A stretch of DNA of 64,000 nt from positions 186,001 through 250,000 of the forward strand of contig NZ_JAATJJ010000001.1 in the NCBI RefSeq assembly GCF_011927795.1. Reading direction: 5' to 3'. This document shows, one piece after another, positions 8,552 to 15,794 of this stretch. The position numbers were made by a program, and so were the translations under genes. Under the pieces are notes generated by a model. The model did no database searches, had not been told where the DNA came from, and saw only the letters and a list, made by a program, of their open reading frames with translations. Within the stretch, counting starts at the first letter, position 1. Each line of letters opens with the position of its first letter. Origin of the DNA: Saonia flava. Lineage in GTDB: Bacteria; Bacteroidota; Bacteroidia; Flavobacteriales; Flavobacteriaceae.

Positions 8552-9139
8552 TTAATTGATTTTAAGTTCACTAAAATCATAAGTTTCTTCAGCACGCTCT
8601 ACAAGCATTTCAATATGATTAAGGTTAAGGAATTGACGACCGCCTATATAACTTCTCATATAAAAACCTCTAGAAATGAAATTATTTACTGCAAGTGGAT
8701 GTTTGATATCTTTTAAAAATAATTTTCGCATAATATATTCATCTGAATAGGGATAAGAGTATCTTTTATTTGGACCATCTTCTATTCGAAGACCAGGAGT
8801 ATTTCTTACGTTTGAACAGTAAGTTAAAAGATCATTAGTTAATTTAAATACGCAATAATTATATAGAATGAATCGAACCGAATCATGGACCATAAACTCT
8901 TTATCATTAAGTTTAACTAAAGGTGCTTTGTAGTTCTCTATATATGGCTCTAATTGAGGATAGTGCTTTTTGAACAAAGAGAATACCTCAATGTCCTTAT
9001 TATTTAAAAGGAAAGATTGTAAATGGTCGTTACTATTAATATAATCTATTGGGAATGTCCAATAGTAGTCATCTTCACTTTTAAAATGTCTCGCAAGTTC
9101 ACTCGAACCATCAATCAATCTCTGAATTTTCTTATCCAT
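8552..9139 (-). CDS. Unknown 195-aa protein in the type I RM operon
   Basis: I do not recognise this family. The protein is soluble-looking and rich in Tyr, Phe, Asn and Asp, with no signal peptide or membrane segment. It has several aromatic-rich stretches (DDYYWTFPIDYIN near 23-35, SYPYSDEYIMRKLFLKDIKHP near 127-150, SRGFYMRSYIGGRQFLNLNH near 155-175). The start codon overlaps the hsdS stop by 8 bp and the next gene (DUF262) follows after 14 bp, so it is an integral operon member. Its place between hsdS and a GmrSD-like gene suggests an accessory or regulatory defence function, but nothing in the sequence proves that. Confidence 0.72.
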   Translation of the reverse strand: MDKKIQRLIDGSSELARHFKSEDDYYWTFPIDYINSNDHLQSFLLNNKDIEVFSLFKKHYPQLEPYIENYKAPLVKLNDKEFMVHDSVRFILYNYCVFKLTNDLLTYCSNVRNTPGLRIEDGPNKRYSYPYSDEYIMRKLFLKDIKHPLAVNNFISRGFYMRSYIGGRQFLNLNHIEMLVERAEETYDFSELKIN

Positions 9140-10517
9140 TTTTCTCCTTTTTTATTTTCTCCAACAAAACAGATGCTGGCTCATAGGCTTTATCTGCTTT
9201 ACATTTAGCAATTTCTTCTTCGCTTAATAATTTACCCTCAAATGCTTTTTTAAGAATGCTTTGGCGTAAGGCTTGGGCTTTTTCTAAACTGTCTGCAATG
9301 TCTGTTTCTACTTTATCACACACTGATAAACGACTTTCTATTTCTTGTACGATTTGGTATTGTTCTGAAACTAGTGGTAAAGAAATTGGTATTATTCTAC
9401 AAGTTGTAACCTTTACATTATATTGACCAGCTGTGGCTTTTGAGGTTCCTTCTAACCAATTAATTGTTTCAGGATTTTGCAAAAAGAAGGATAAAAATTT
9501 CGACAATATTTTTTCATTTGGTCTAAAACGCACAATTGCTTGGTTAATATTAAATTCCTTTTTACAGTTTAAAGGTATCATAGAAGTTTTTCCTAAGGGT
9601 GGACCAACAATATTAATTAAGACATCTCCAGCCTTACTTATAGCTCTTTTATTTCGTGTATTATGAATTTCCTTTGTAGTATATGCTGGGTCTTTTTTAT
9701 CATTCAAAGTTCCATCAAAATTTAAATTGTAAACCTTGAGGAATTGAATTTCACCATCTTTGGACAGAAATTCAGCTTTTGGTGTTGAACCAGAACTAAT
9801 ATCAGGCATTACTTCTCCAGTAGTTGTATTTTCCCAATCGAATTTAATTTCATTTTTATCTCTCCACTCTTTAGTCAACTCACCCTCAAAAGCCTTTTTT
9901 AAAACTGCTTGTCTATAAATAACCAATTGGTCTTGTGCTTTTTTAAGGTCTGCAATACCGCTATCTAAACTACTAAATAATTCTTCTATTTTTTTTACAA
10001 TTGCTTTTTGTTCAGGGAGAGGAGCGATTCTAACAGGTAATTTTTTAAATCTCGCATGAGTTAAATTAAGACCACTATCACTACTTCCAGTTTTCATTTT
10101 ATCAATGGCAAGCCAAGCTTCCTGTGTTTGCAAGAAAAAAGTCAAAAAATCAGTAGTCATTACACTTTCGTCTGGCCTGAATCGATACATCTTTCCAGAG
10201 AGAAGTAATTTTGGACGAGTTTTAATAACGGTACAAGCAATACCGCATCTATTACGAGGGCCGGCACAAGTAAGTAAAATATCGCCAGCTTTTACTTCTA
10301 AATGTGGACGAACTATTTTGTCCTCGGGAAGCTCTTTGTTTTCGTGAGCCCAGAATAAATTCTTTTGAATTGCAGTTGTTTTTAAAACCCCCCAAATGTT
10401 ATCAGATGGAGATGGACTTTTTTTGCATTGTGGACTCCATCCTTGATTTATTCTTTTTCCATTTTCAAGTTTCTTGAAAATATTTTCTATATCCGTTTGA
10501 ACCCAATCTTCTTTCAT
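9132..10517 (-). CDS. hsdS: Type I restriction-modification specificity subunit HsdS
   Basis: This 461-aa subunit shows the internal duplication of HsdS. Target recognition domain 1 (about 1-165) is followed by a central conserved helix (EQKAIVKKIEELFSSLDSG, then RQAVLKKAFEGELTKEW). Target recognition domain 2 (about 225-390) is followed by a matching second helix (EQYQIVQEIESRL, RQSILKKAFEGKLLSEEE). The two recognition domains read the two halves of a bipartite DNA site and the helices set the spacing. Both halves are complete. It starts within the hsdR stop codon (TAATG, 1-bp overlap). The target sequence cannot be deduced from the protein. Confidence 0.93.
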   Translation of the reverse strand: MKEDWVQTDIENIFKKLENGKRINQGWSPQCKKSPSPSDNIWGVLKTTAIQKNLFWAHENKELPEDKIVRPHLEVKAGDILLTCAGPRNRCGIACTVIKTRPKLLLSGKMYRFRPDESVMTTDFLTFFLQTQEAWLAIDKMKTGSSDSGLNLTHARFKKLPVRIAPLPEQKAIVKKIEELFSSLDSGIADLKKAQDQLVIYRQAVLKKAFEGELTKEWRDKNEIKFDWENTTTGEVMPDISSGSTPKAEFLSKDGEIQFLKVYNLNFDGTLNDKKDPAYTTKEIHNTRNKRAISKAGDVLINIVGPPLGKTSMIPLNCKKEFNINQAIVRFRPNEKILSKFLSFFLQNPETINWLEGTSKATAGQYNVKVTTCRIIPISLPLVSEQYQIVQEIESRLSVCDKVETDIADSLEKAQALRQSILKKAFEGKLLSEEEIAKCKADKAYEPASVLLEKIKKEKNG

Positions 10518-13333
10518 TATGCTGCTAGTACTTCATTGAGTTCTTTAATAATTTCATTCATTTGGTTGCCAAATAATTGGTGCATTTTTCCTTTACCGCC
10601 TTTGGCATCAAAAGGTGTATACTCTAAATCGTCTATTTCTATATGGTAACTGCTCACTACGTGGTCTTTTATCATTCGTAACCAATCTAATTGTTCTTGT
10701 GAAAAGCGATTGTGTTGTCCTGCGTTTTGCTTAAAAATCCACGTTTTAAAATTGTTTTCAATCGTTTTGTCGTAGGCTTTCAATTCGCTGTCAATACCAC
10801 AAGCTCTTCTAATTAGAGAAACTAATACTGTTAATTGGTCTTTTGGTTTTTGAGACCCTTCGACTCCGCTCAGGGTGACATAGGCATCCCAAACGTAATC
10901 TGGTGCTAATAATGGTTTTTCTAATTGAAGTTTTTCCATCACGTCTTTTATCATTTTAAAGGTGATGTCTCTACGATTGTAAGGTTGATTGTAAAAAATG
11001 CTTAAGGCTTTAATTTCGTCTTTGTTTGCTTCTAAATATGCTGTGAAATCTTTTACAATTTCGGTTGCTTTATCTACAGAAGTGGATTCCCACTCACTTT
11101 TTGTAACTGTATCTATGTTTACGCTATCTATAATTTGTTCATGTTGTTTACGAACATTATCTAAATAACCATTTAACTCTCCATTAAATGTTTTGCTTGC
11201 CTCTAAAATCAACTGTTCTTGAGCTTTCTTCTTGGCTTCTTCAATTAAAGCAGGTGTTTGGTCATGCACAGGAATTTTGTCAATTTCAATTTGTGCTTTG
11301 GTTTCAATTTCATCTTGGTCGAAAGCTGTAATTAGTTCTTTGGTAATTTGTTTTAAGTTTTTACCACCAGAAAATTCTAATAATCTATCTTTTTCGGTTG
11401 ACGTAATTTGTTTCTCTAAACGGATTAATCGGTTTGCTAAAGACAAAAACAAATCTTCGTCTGCAACTCCCATTGTTACTGCTCCCAATAAATCTTTCAT
11501 TGGAACAGAAGGTTTACGTTCTAAAGGTCTGCTGTCTGTTTTTTTAGATTTTGTTGCACCAACTGCATCTACAATTACGAAATGCGTTTTTGTTTTCGCC
11601 GTTTTGGTTACTAATTGTAAAGAATCACTATTGATAGTTCGTGTACCACGACCTTTCATTTGTTCAAAATAGTTGATGCTTTTTACATCTCGCATAAACA
11701 ATAAAACCTCTAATGGTTTTACGTCTGTTCCTGTTGCAATCATATCAACTGTAACTGCAATTCGAGGATAATAGGAATTTCTAAAACGGTTTAAAACCGA
11801 TTTTGGGTCTTCCTCAATTTTGTAGGTTACTTTTTTACAAAAGTCGTTGCCTTCGTCAAATTCTTCTCGAATGATTTTTATGATATCGTCTGCGTGACTA
11901 TCTGTTTTTGCAAATACTAAGGTTTTTGGAACTTCGTAATCGCCATTTTCGTCAATACGATTTGGATAAATAGTTGTTTTTAAAGCCTTTTTGTATTCAC
12001 GAATGATGTTTCTAATTTGACTTGGATTGACAACTTTTTTATCTAAATCGTTGCGTTTATAGTCGGTATCTTCATCTTCTTGTTGCCAACGTTTTTTACG
12101 TGTTAGTTTATCTCGTCTATCTACAAACCAACCAGATTCAATCATTGCACCATTTTGTGAAATGTCAGTTTCAATCGTATACACATCATAAGGAACATTT
12201 ACACCATCTGTTACTGATTCTTCGTAAGTATATTGGCTCACTACATTTTCATTGAAAAAACCGAAGGTTCTTTTATCTGGTGTTGCAGTTAAACCAATTA
12301 GAAAAGCATCAAAATAATCTAATACTTGTTTCCATAAATTATAAATAGAACGGTGAGCTTCATCAATGACTATAAAATCAAATTGTTCAATGGGTACTTT
12401 TGGTGTGTACTCAACAGGAACAGCTTTGTTTTTTGACATTTTGTTTTGTAGCCAAGAATTTTCATTCGGATTTTCCAATTCAGCACTTTCGTCTAATTCT
12501 TCTCCTTTTAAAATAGAGTAGAGGCGTTGTATAGTTGAAATACAAACTTGACTATCAGAAGCAATATAACTTGAAGATAAACGCTGAACATTGTACAATT
12601 CTGTAAATTTTCGGTTATCATCATTTGGCTGAAAAGTCATAAATTCCTGTTCTGCTTGTTCGCCAAGGTTTTTGGTGTCTACCAAAAACAAAATACGTTT
12701 TGCGTCTGCATGTTTTAATAATCGATACACAAAAGTTGCAGCTGTAAATGTTTTTCCAGCACCAGTTGCCATTTGAATTAATGCTTTTGGTCTGTTCTTT
12801 TTAAAAGAATGTTCTAGATTATTAACTGCTACTATTTGAGCAGGACGAAGTCCTGTAACATCTAGAGCAGGAATTGATAGCAGTCTTTTCCGTAGACTAT
12901 CGCCTTTTTTTAACCAGTCTGCTATAGTTTCAGGTTTATGAAAGCTAAAAACATTTCGCCCTCTCGGTTTTGGGTCCCGATAATCTGTAAATCTTGTTAT
13001 GGTTCCTGTGCTTTCATAAACGAAAGGCAAAGGGTCGTTATTTAAGTATTTTAATTTTGCGTTGGCATAGTTTGAAGATTGTTCCTCAACAACTGTAAGT
13101 CTGTGTCCTTCGTCCTCACGTTTTGCTTCTATAATTCCGACTGGTTTTCGGTTTACAAACAAAACATAGTCGGCAGGTCCAACATCCGTTTGGTATTCAC
13201 GCACAGCAACTCCTTTTCCCGCAGATAAATCAACTTTCTTTTTTGACTGAACTAACCAACCAGATAATTTCAACATTTCGTCAATTTTATCACGAGCAAT
13301 TTGTTCTGGATTTTGGTTTCTGATATTGGACAT
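10517..13333 (-). CDS. hsdR: Type I restriction endonuclease subunit HsdR (EcoEI-like)
   Basis: This 938-aa motor and nuclease subunit starts with a PD-(D/E)XK nuclease (Asp55 in GPADYVLF, Glu69-Ala-Lys71 in IIEAKRED). An SF2 helicase follows, with Walker A MATGAGKT at about 188-195 and a DEAH box in IVIDEAHRSIYN, then a helicase C domain (VDMIATGTDVKPLEVLLF, MKGRGTRT). The C-terminus resembles the EcoEI R C-terminal domain that docks on the methylase. It is the first gene of the operon. Around residue 818 a dispersed palindrome is translated in frame as VTLSGVEGS (see the repeat at 10855-10876). The reading frame stays open, so the enzyme is probably still active. Confidence 0.95.
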   Translation of the reverse strand: MSNIRNQNPEQIARDKIDEMLKLSGWLVQSKKKVDLSAGKGVAVREYQTDVGPADYVLFVNRKPVGIIEAKREDEGHRLTVVEEQSSNYANAKLKYLNNDPLPFVYESTGTITRFTDYRDPKPRGRNVFSFHKPETIADWLKKGDSLRKRLLSIPALDVTGLRPAQIVAVNNLEHSFKKNRPKALIQMATGAGKTFTAATFVYRLLKHADAKRILFLVDTKNLGEQAEQEFMTFQPNDDNRKFTELYNVQRLSSSYIASDSQVCISTIQRLYSILKGEELDESAELENPNENSWLQNKMSKNKAVPVEYTPKVPIEQFDFIVIDEAHRSIYNLWKQVLDYFDAFLIGLTATPDKRTFGFFNENVVSQYTYEESVTDGVNVPYDVYTIETDISQNGAMIESGWFVDRRDKLTRKKRWQQEDEDTDYKRNDLDKKVVNPSQIRNIIREYKKALKTTIYPNRIDENGDYEVPKTLVFAKTDSHADDIIKIIREEFDEGNDFCKKVTYKIEEDPKSVLNRFRNSYYPRIAVTVDMIATGTDVKPLEVLLFMRDVKSINYFEQMKGRGTRTINSDSLQLVTKTAKTKTHFVIVDAVGATKSKKTDSRPLERKPSVPMKDLLGAVTMGVADEDLFLSLANRLIRLEKQITSTEKDRLLEFSGGKNLKQITKELITAFDQDEIETKAQIEIDKIPVHDQTPALIEEAKKKAQEQLILEASKTFNGELNGYLDNVRKQHEQIIDSVNIDTVTKSEWESTSVDKATEIVKDFTAYLEANKDEIKALSIFYNQPYNRRDITFKMIKDVMEKLQLEKPLLAPDYVWDAYVTLSGVEGSQKPKDQLTVLVSLIRRACGIDSELKAYDKTIENNFKTWIFKQNAGQHNRFSQEQLDWLRMIKDHVVSSYHIEIDDLEYTPFDAKGGKGKMHQLFGNQMNEIIKELNEVLAA
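10855..10876. repeat. REP-like palindrome inserted in frame in hsdR
   Basis: The 22-bp imperfect palindrome has outer arms ACCCT/AGGGT enclosing TCGACTCCGCTC. Read on the minus strand it contributes VTLSGVEGS to HsdR between the blocks DYVWDAY and QKPKDQLTVLVSLIRR. As far as I remember, this sequence is a common intergenic palindrome in Bacteroidota, and its presence in a coding frame suggests an insertion. The TCGACTC and GCTC parts resemble the TCGRTAC and ACTC loops of the hairpins at 14507-15785. That link is an inference. Confidence 0.65.
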
Positions 13334-13523
13334 TCTAAAATTTAAGACTCCATTTTACACTATAAAAATAAGTTCTTGGTGTGGGGGTACTTTAATTTGA
13401 AATGCTTTATTTTAAACTTAACGCTTGGCATAACCAATTTAAGATGTTTTTCTGAGTTATGTAGGCCAAGGATTACTTTTTACCAAAAAACTTTTAAACC
13501 TTCTCTAAAATGTAAATACCTTG
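13334..13523. other. Intergenic region upstream of hsdR
   Basis: This AT-rich gap should hold the promoter of the minus-strand RM operon and the 3' end of the next gene. I see no clear -7 box, no strong hairpin and no obvious integration-site repeat matching the other end of the operon (5139-5262). Confidence 0.4.
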
Positions 13524-14111
13524 TCAATTCTCCTCCTTCGGTGGCGTAATCATAATATGCGCCCTATGGGTGCCCGGGTTCATTAACCACGCATGGCCAG
13601 GGGGTGTTGGAGTAGTAGGCAGACCCGTAGATTCCCCTGTGGCAAAGGGCATATAAAACACATAGCGTACATAAGGGTCTTTAATTTCCAAAGTTTCTGT
13701 ATCCACAGTTCCAGAAAAGACACACAAAGTGGCTTTGTCCGGCATTTTTAGGGTCCCCGCTTTTACCTCTTCTTCCCGTTTGTCAAAAATTTCTTGGAAC
13801 TCCATTCCGCTTGCTTTTAGTTCTCTTCCACGAGCCATAAATTCGTCCAAATCCTTATGGTAGGCCGCCGTGGAGAAGTTTTCATTCTTTGGGTCGTCTG
13901 CCAAACAGATATAGGTATTGTTACCTTCCCGAAGCGTTACAAAATTGCCACTTTCATCATAGCCATACACTTTGGCGCCTTCCCTATATTCCGCTGGGGC
14001 GGCCATCACAGCTGTTTTTATTTGCCACTCCTTGGATGGGATGTCCTGGGCAGTGAGGATCATACAGATAAATAGAAGGGGAAGGGTGGTGATTGTTCTT
14101 TGTACTATCAT
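13524..14111 (-). CDS. Secreted hypothetical protein
   Basis: Starting at the ATG of 14109-14111 gives 195 aa with a clean signal peptide (MIVQRTITTLPLLFICMILT, cleavage near AQD). A longer open frame upstream has no coding character and would bury the signal peptide. The mature protein has no recognised domain. Notable segments are EYREGAKVYGYDESGNFVTLREGNN, CLADDPKNENF, and a C-terminal part ending WLMNPGTHRAHIMITPP. The two Cys residues could form a disulfide. It is probably periplasmic, with unknown function. Its upstream leader (14112-14150) resembles that of the S10 peptidase gene (17298-17335), hinting at shared control. Confidence 0.72.
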   Translation of the reverse strand: MIVQRTITTLPLLFICMILTAQDIPSKEWQIKTAVMAAPAEYREGAKVYGYDESGNFVTLREGNNTYICLADDPKNENFSTAAYHKDLDEFMARGRELKASGMEFQEIFDKREEEVKAGTLKMPDKATLCVFSGTVDTETLEIKDPYVRYVFYMPFATGESTGLPTTPTPPGHAWLMNPGTHRAHIMITPPKEEN

Positions 14112-14506
14112 GTTTTTTGATTTGAACTTAAATGTAGGGATTTTAGATGAAAAATGTACTTGTTTTGAGGTTGTTCTCGACTCTGCTTGCCTGCAGGTAT
14201 GGTTAGGCTCGAACGGACAACATGAATTTGGAAACAATTATTTTCTGTCCTTTTCTTCATTTTGGCTTGACCCAAAACGAAGCAAAAACTCAAGAAGGTT
14301 TCTGGGAAATTTTTATTCACTTCCTGAATAAAACTGCTGCTAAATCCATATTGCATACTCTTTTTCGCTTTGTGAAACGTACTTCCATTGGATTTACAGC
14401 GATTTCTTGAAAACCTTCCCTAAACCACTCAGATGGGCATAAAGTTATAAACGATGGGTTTAATGTTTGGGGTTCTTCTCTGAAGGATAGATGGCGAAAG
14501 CATAGA
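14112..14506. other. 395-bp intergenic region, probably including a dispersed repeat
   Basis: I see no convincing gene here. The first 40 bp match the leader of the S10 peptidase gene. The part from about 14255 to 14410 (beginning TTTTGGCTTGACCCAAAACG) resembles, from memory, a dispersed non-coding repeat common in flavobacterial genomes. The stretch near 14170-14190 (CTCGACTCTGCTT) is weakly like the TCGACTCCGCTC palindrome in hsdR. The region ends where the hairpin array starts. Confidence 0.4.
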
Positions 14507-14558
14507 GGTGTCTGAGTGGTTGCAAAGCAACTGTATCGAAGGCACCTTCTCCAAACAG

Positions 14559-14843
14559 TTAATCGAAGATTTTTTTAGATAGTTTCGGTAATATATTCTG
14601 CTCATTAGTAATTAATGCCTCTTTTTTTCTTCTACTCCAACCCTGAATTTGTTTTTCCCTATAAAAAGCTTCATCTATTCTTTGATGTTCTTCTGCATAA
14701 ACTAATTTCACAGGTAGCCTTTTCTTAGTATGATTTGCACCTTCTCCATTTTGATGTTGTTTTACTCTCAGTTCTAAATCTTTGGTGCTACCGGTATAGT
14801 AGCTACCATCAGAACATTCTAGAATGTAAACAAATCCTTTCAT
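14559..14843 (-). CDS. Stand-alone GIY-YIG nuclease, copy 1
   Basis: This 94-aa single-domain protein of the UvrC/YhbQ-like GIY-YIG superfamily shows VYI (5-7), YYTGS (15-19), the conserved Arg26 (LELRVKQH) and the metal-binding Glu63 (YREKQIQGW), so the active site looks complete. There is no extra DNA-binding domain. It is identical in sequence to the copy at 15071-15355. On its own strand it lies between an inverted hairpin A upstream (14859-14899) and a hairpin B downstream (14507-14546), whose conserved 7-nt loops both point towards the gene. Small proteins of this kind are common in flavobacteria and their role is unsettled. The arrangement suggests that it acts on the hairpins. Confidence 0.9.
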   Translation of the reverse strand: MKGFVYILECSDGSYYTGSTKDLELRVKQHQNGEGANHTKKRLPVKLVYAEEHQRIDEAFYREKQIQGWSRRKKEALITNEQNILPKLSKKIFD

Positions 14844-15070
14844 TATTATTTAATTCCTGTCATTTCGGTACAATTCTCTTCAAGAATCACTCAATGACCA
14901 ATTGCATTTTGGTGTCTTAGTAGTTGCAAAGCAACTGTATCGAAGACACCTCTATTGTTGTTTCCGGTCATTTCGGTACGATTCTCTTCAAGAATCACTC
15001 AATGACCCGTTGTATTTGGGTGTCTGAGTGGTTGCAAAGCAACTGTATCGAAGACACCTTCTCCAAACAG

Positions 15071-15355
15071 TTAATCGAAGATTTTTTTAGATAGTTTCGG
15101 TAATATATTCTGCTCATTAGTAATTAATGCCTCTTTTTTTCTTCTACTCCAACCCTGAATTTGTTTTTCCCTATAAAAAGCTTCATCTATTCTTTGATGT
15201 TCTTCTGCATAAACTAATTTCACAGGTAGCCTTTTCTTAGTATGATTTGCACCTTCTCCATTTTGATGTTGTTTTACTCTCAGTTCTAAATCTTTGGTGC
15301 TACCGGTATAGTAGCTACCATCAGAACATTCTAGAATGTAAACAAATCCTTTCAT
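15071..15355 (-). CDS. Stand-alone GIY-YIG nuclease, copy 2
   Basis: This gene is identical to the copy at 14559-14843 at both protein and, by eye, DNA level, with the same intact active-site residues (YYTGS, Arg26, Glu63). It sits in the same position between a B hairpin (15019-15058) and an A hairpin (15371-15411). The A hairpin here has a perfect 7-bp inner stem (GATTCTC, TTT loop, GAGAATC), unlike the A hairpin beside copy 1. Both copies are transcribed in the same direction as the S10 peptidase gene upstream and could be expressed by read-through. I see no separate strong promoter. Confidence 0.9.
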   Translation of the reverse strand: MKGFVYILECSDGSYYTGSTKDLELRVKQHQNGEGANHTKKRLPVKLVYAEEHQRIDEAFYREKQIQGWSRRKKEALITNEQNILPKLSKKIFD

Positions 15356-15794
15356 TATTATTTAATTCCTGTCATTTCGCTACGATTCTCTTTGAGAATC
15401 ACTCAATGACCAATTGCATTTTAGTGTCTGAGTGGTTGCAAAGCCACTGTATCGAAGACACCTCTGTTGTTGTTTCCGATCATTTCGGTACGATTCTCTT
15501 TGAGAATCACTCAATGACCAATTGCATTTTGGTGTCTGAGTGGTTGCAAAGCAACTGTATCGAAGACACCTCTGTTTTTGTTTCCGGTCATTTCGGTACA
15601 ATTCTCTTTGAGAATCACTCAATGCCCCGTTTTATTTAGGTGTCCGAGTGGTTGCAAAGCAACTGTATCGAAGACACCTCTATTGTTGTTTCCGTCATTT
15701 CGGTACAATTCTCTTCAAGAATCACTCAATGACCAATTGCATTTTGGTGCCTGAGTGGTTGCAAAGCAATTGTATCGAAGACACCTCTGTTCAA

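Larger units (their letters stand above)
14507..15530. repeat. 512-bp tandem duplication within the hairpin array
   Basis: The segment 14507-15018 (B, cassette, A, B, A) is repeated with exactly 512-bp offset at 15019-15530. By eye the 312-bp cassettes (14547-14858 and 15059-15370) have no differences. The roughly 200 bp of hairpins and spacers differ at about 16 positions. Confidence 0.88.
14507..15785. repeat. Array of alternating hairpins A and B carrying two GIY-YIG cassettes
   Basis: Seven copies of hairpin B (about 40 nt) start at 14507, 14911, 15019, 15423, 15531, 15639 and 15746. Six copies of hairpin A (about 41 nt) start at 14859, 14967, 15371, 15479, 15587 and 15694. A to B spacing is a constant 11 nt. 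B to A spacing is 15-16 nt, except at two places where a 312-bp nuclease cassette fills it. Units without a cassette repeat every 107-108 bp. A pairs GGTCATT with AATGACC and B pairs GGTGTCT with AGACACC, each around an inner stem-loop. Compared as A versus reverse-complemented B, the stems differ but the unpaired segments agree (TCG(A/G/C)TAC on one side, ACTC on the other). It fills the whole gap between two minus-strand genes. Confidence 0.92.

Noticed and set aside
5139-13523. RM operon as an integrative element with attachment sites
   Set aside because: No tRNA, integrase or matching direct repeats were found at the two ends by eye. Horizontal acquisition is plausible but not shown by the sequence.
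14108-14356. Minus-strand frame of 82 codons upstream of the secreted hypothetical protein
   Set aside because: It has no domain and no signal, and it covers a region that looks like a dispersed repeat and leader. It is probably spurious.
14547-14858. Group I intron with a GIY-YIG homing endonuclease
   Set aside because: The cassette holds only the gene and about 27 bp of flank. There is no interrupted host gene and no room for an intron core.
15380-15622. Minus-strand open frame of 80 codons inside the hairpin array
   Set aside because: It is the same periodic artefact on the other strand, and its sequence consists only of translated hairpins.
15247-15639. Plus-strand open frame of 130 codons with 36-residue repeats across the hairpin array
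   Set aside because: The repeat period of 108 bp is a multiple of three, which keeps the frame open by chance. The frame runs antisense through the nuclease gene and non-coding hairpins and has no ribosome binding site.
14507-15785. CRISPR array
   Set aside because: Repeats are about 40-nt hairpins of two kinds with constant spacers of 11 and 16 nt. There are no unique spacers and no cas genes in the window.
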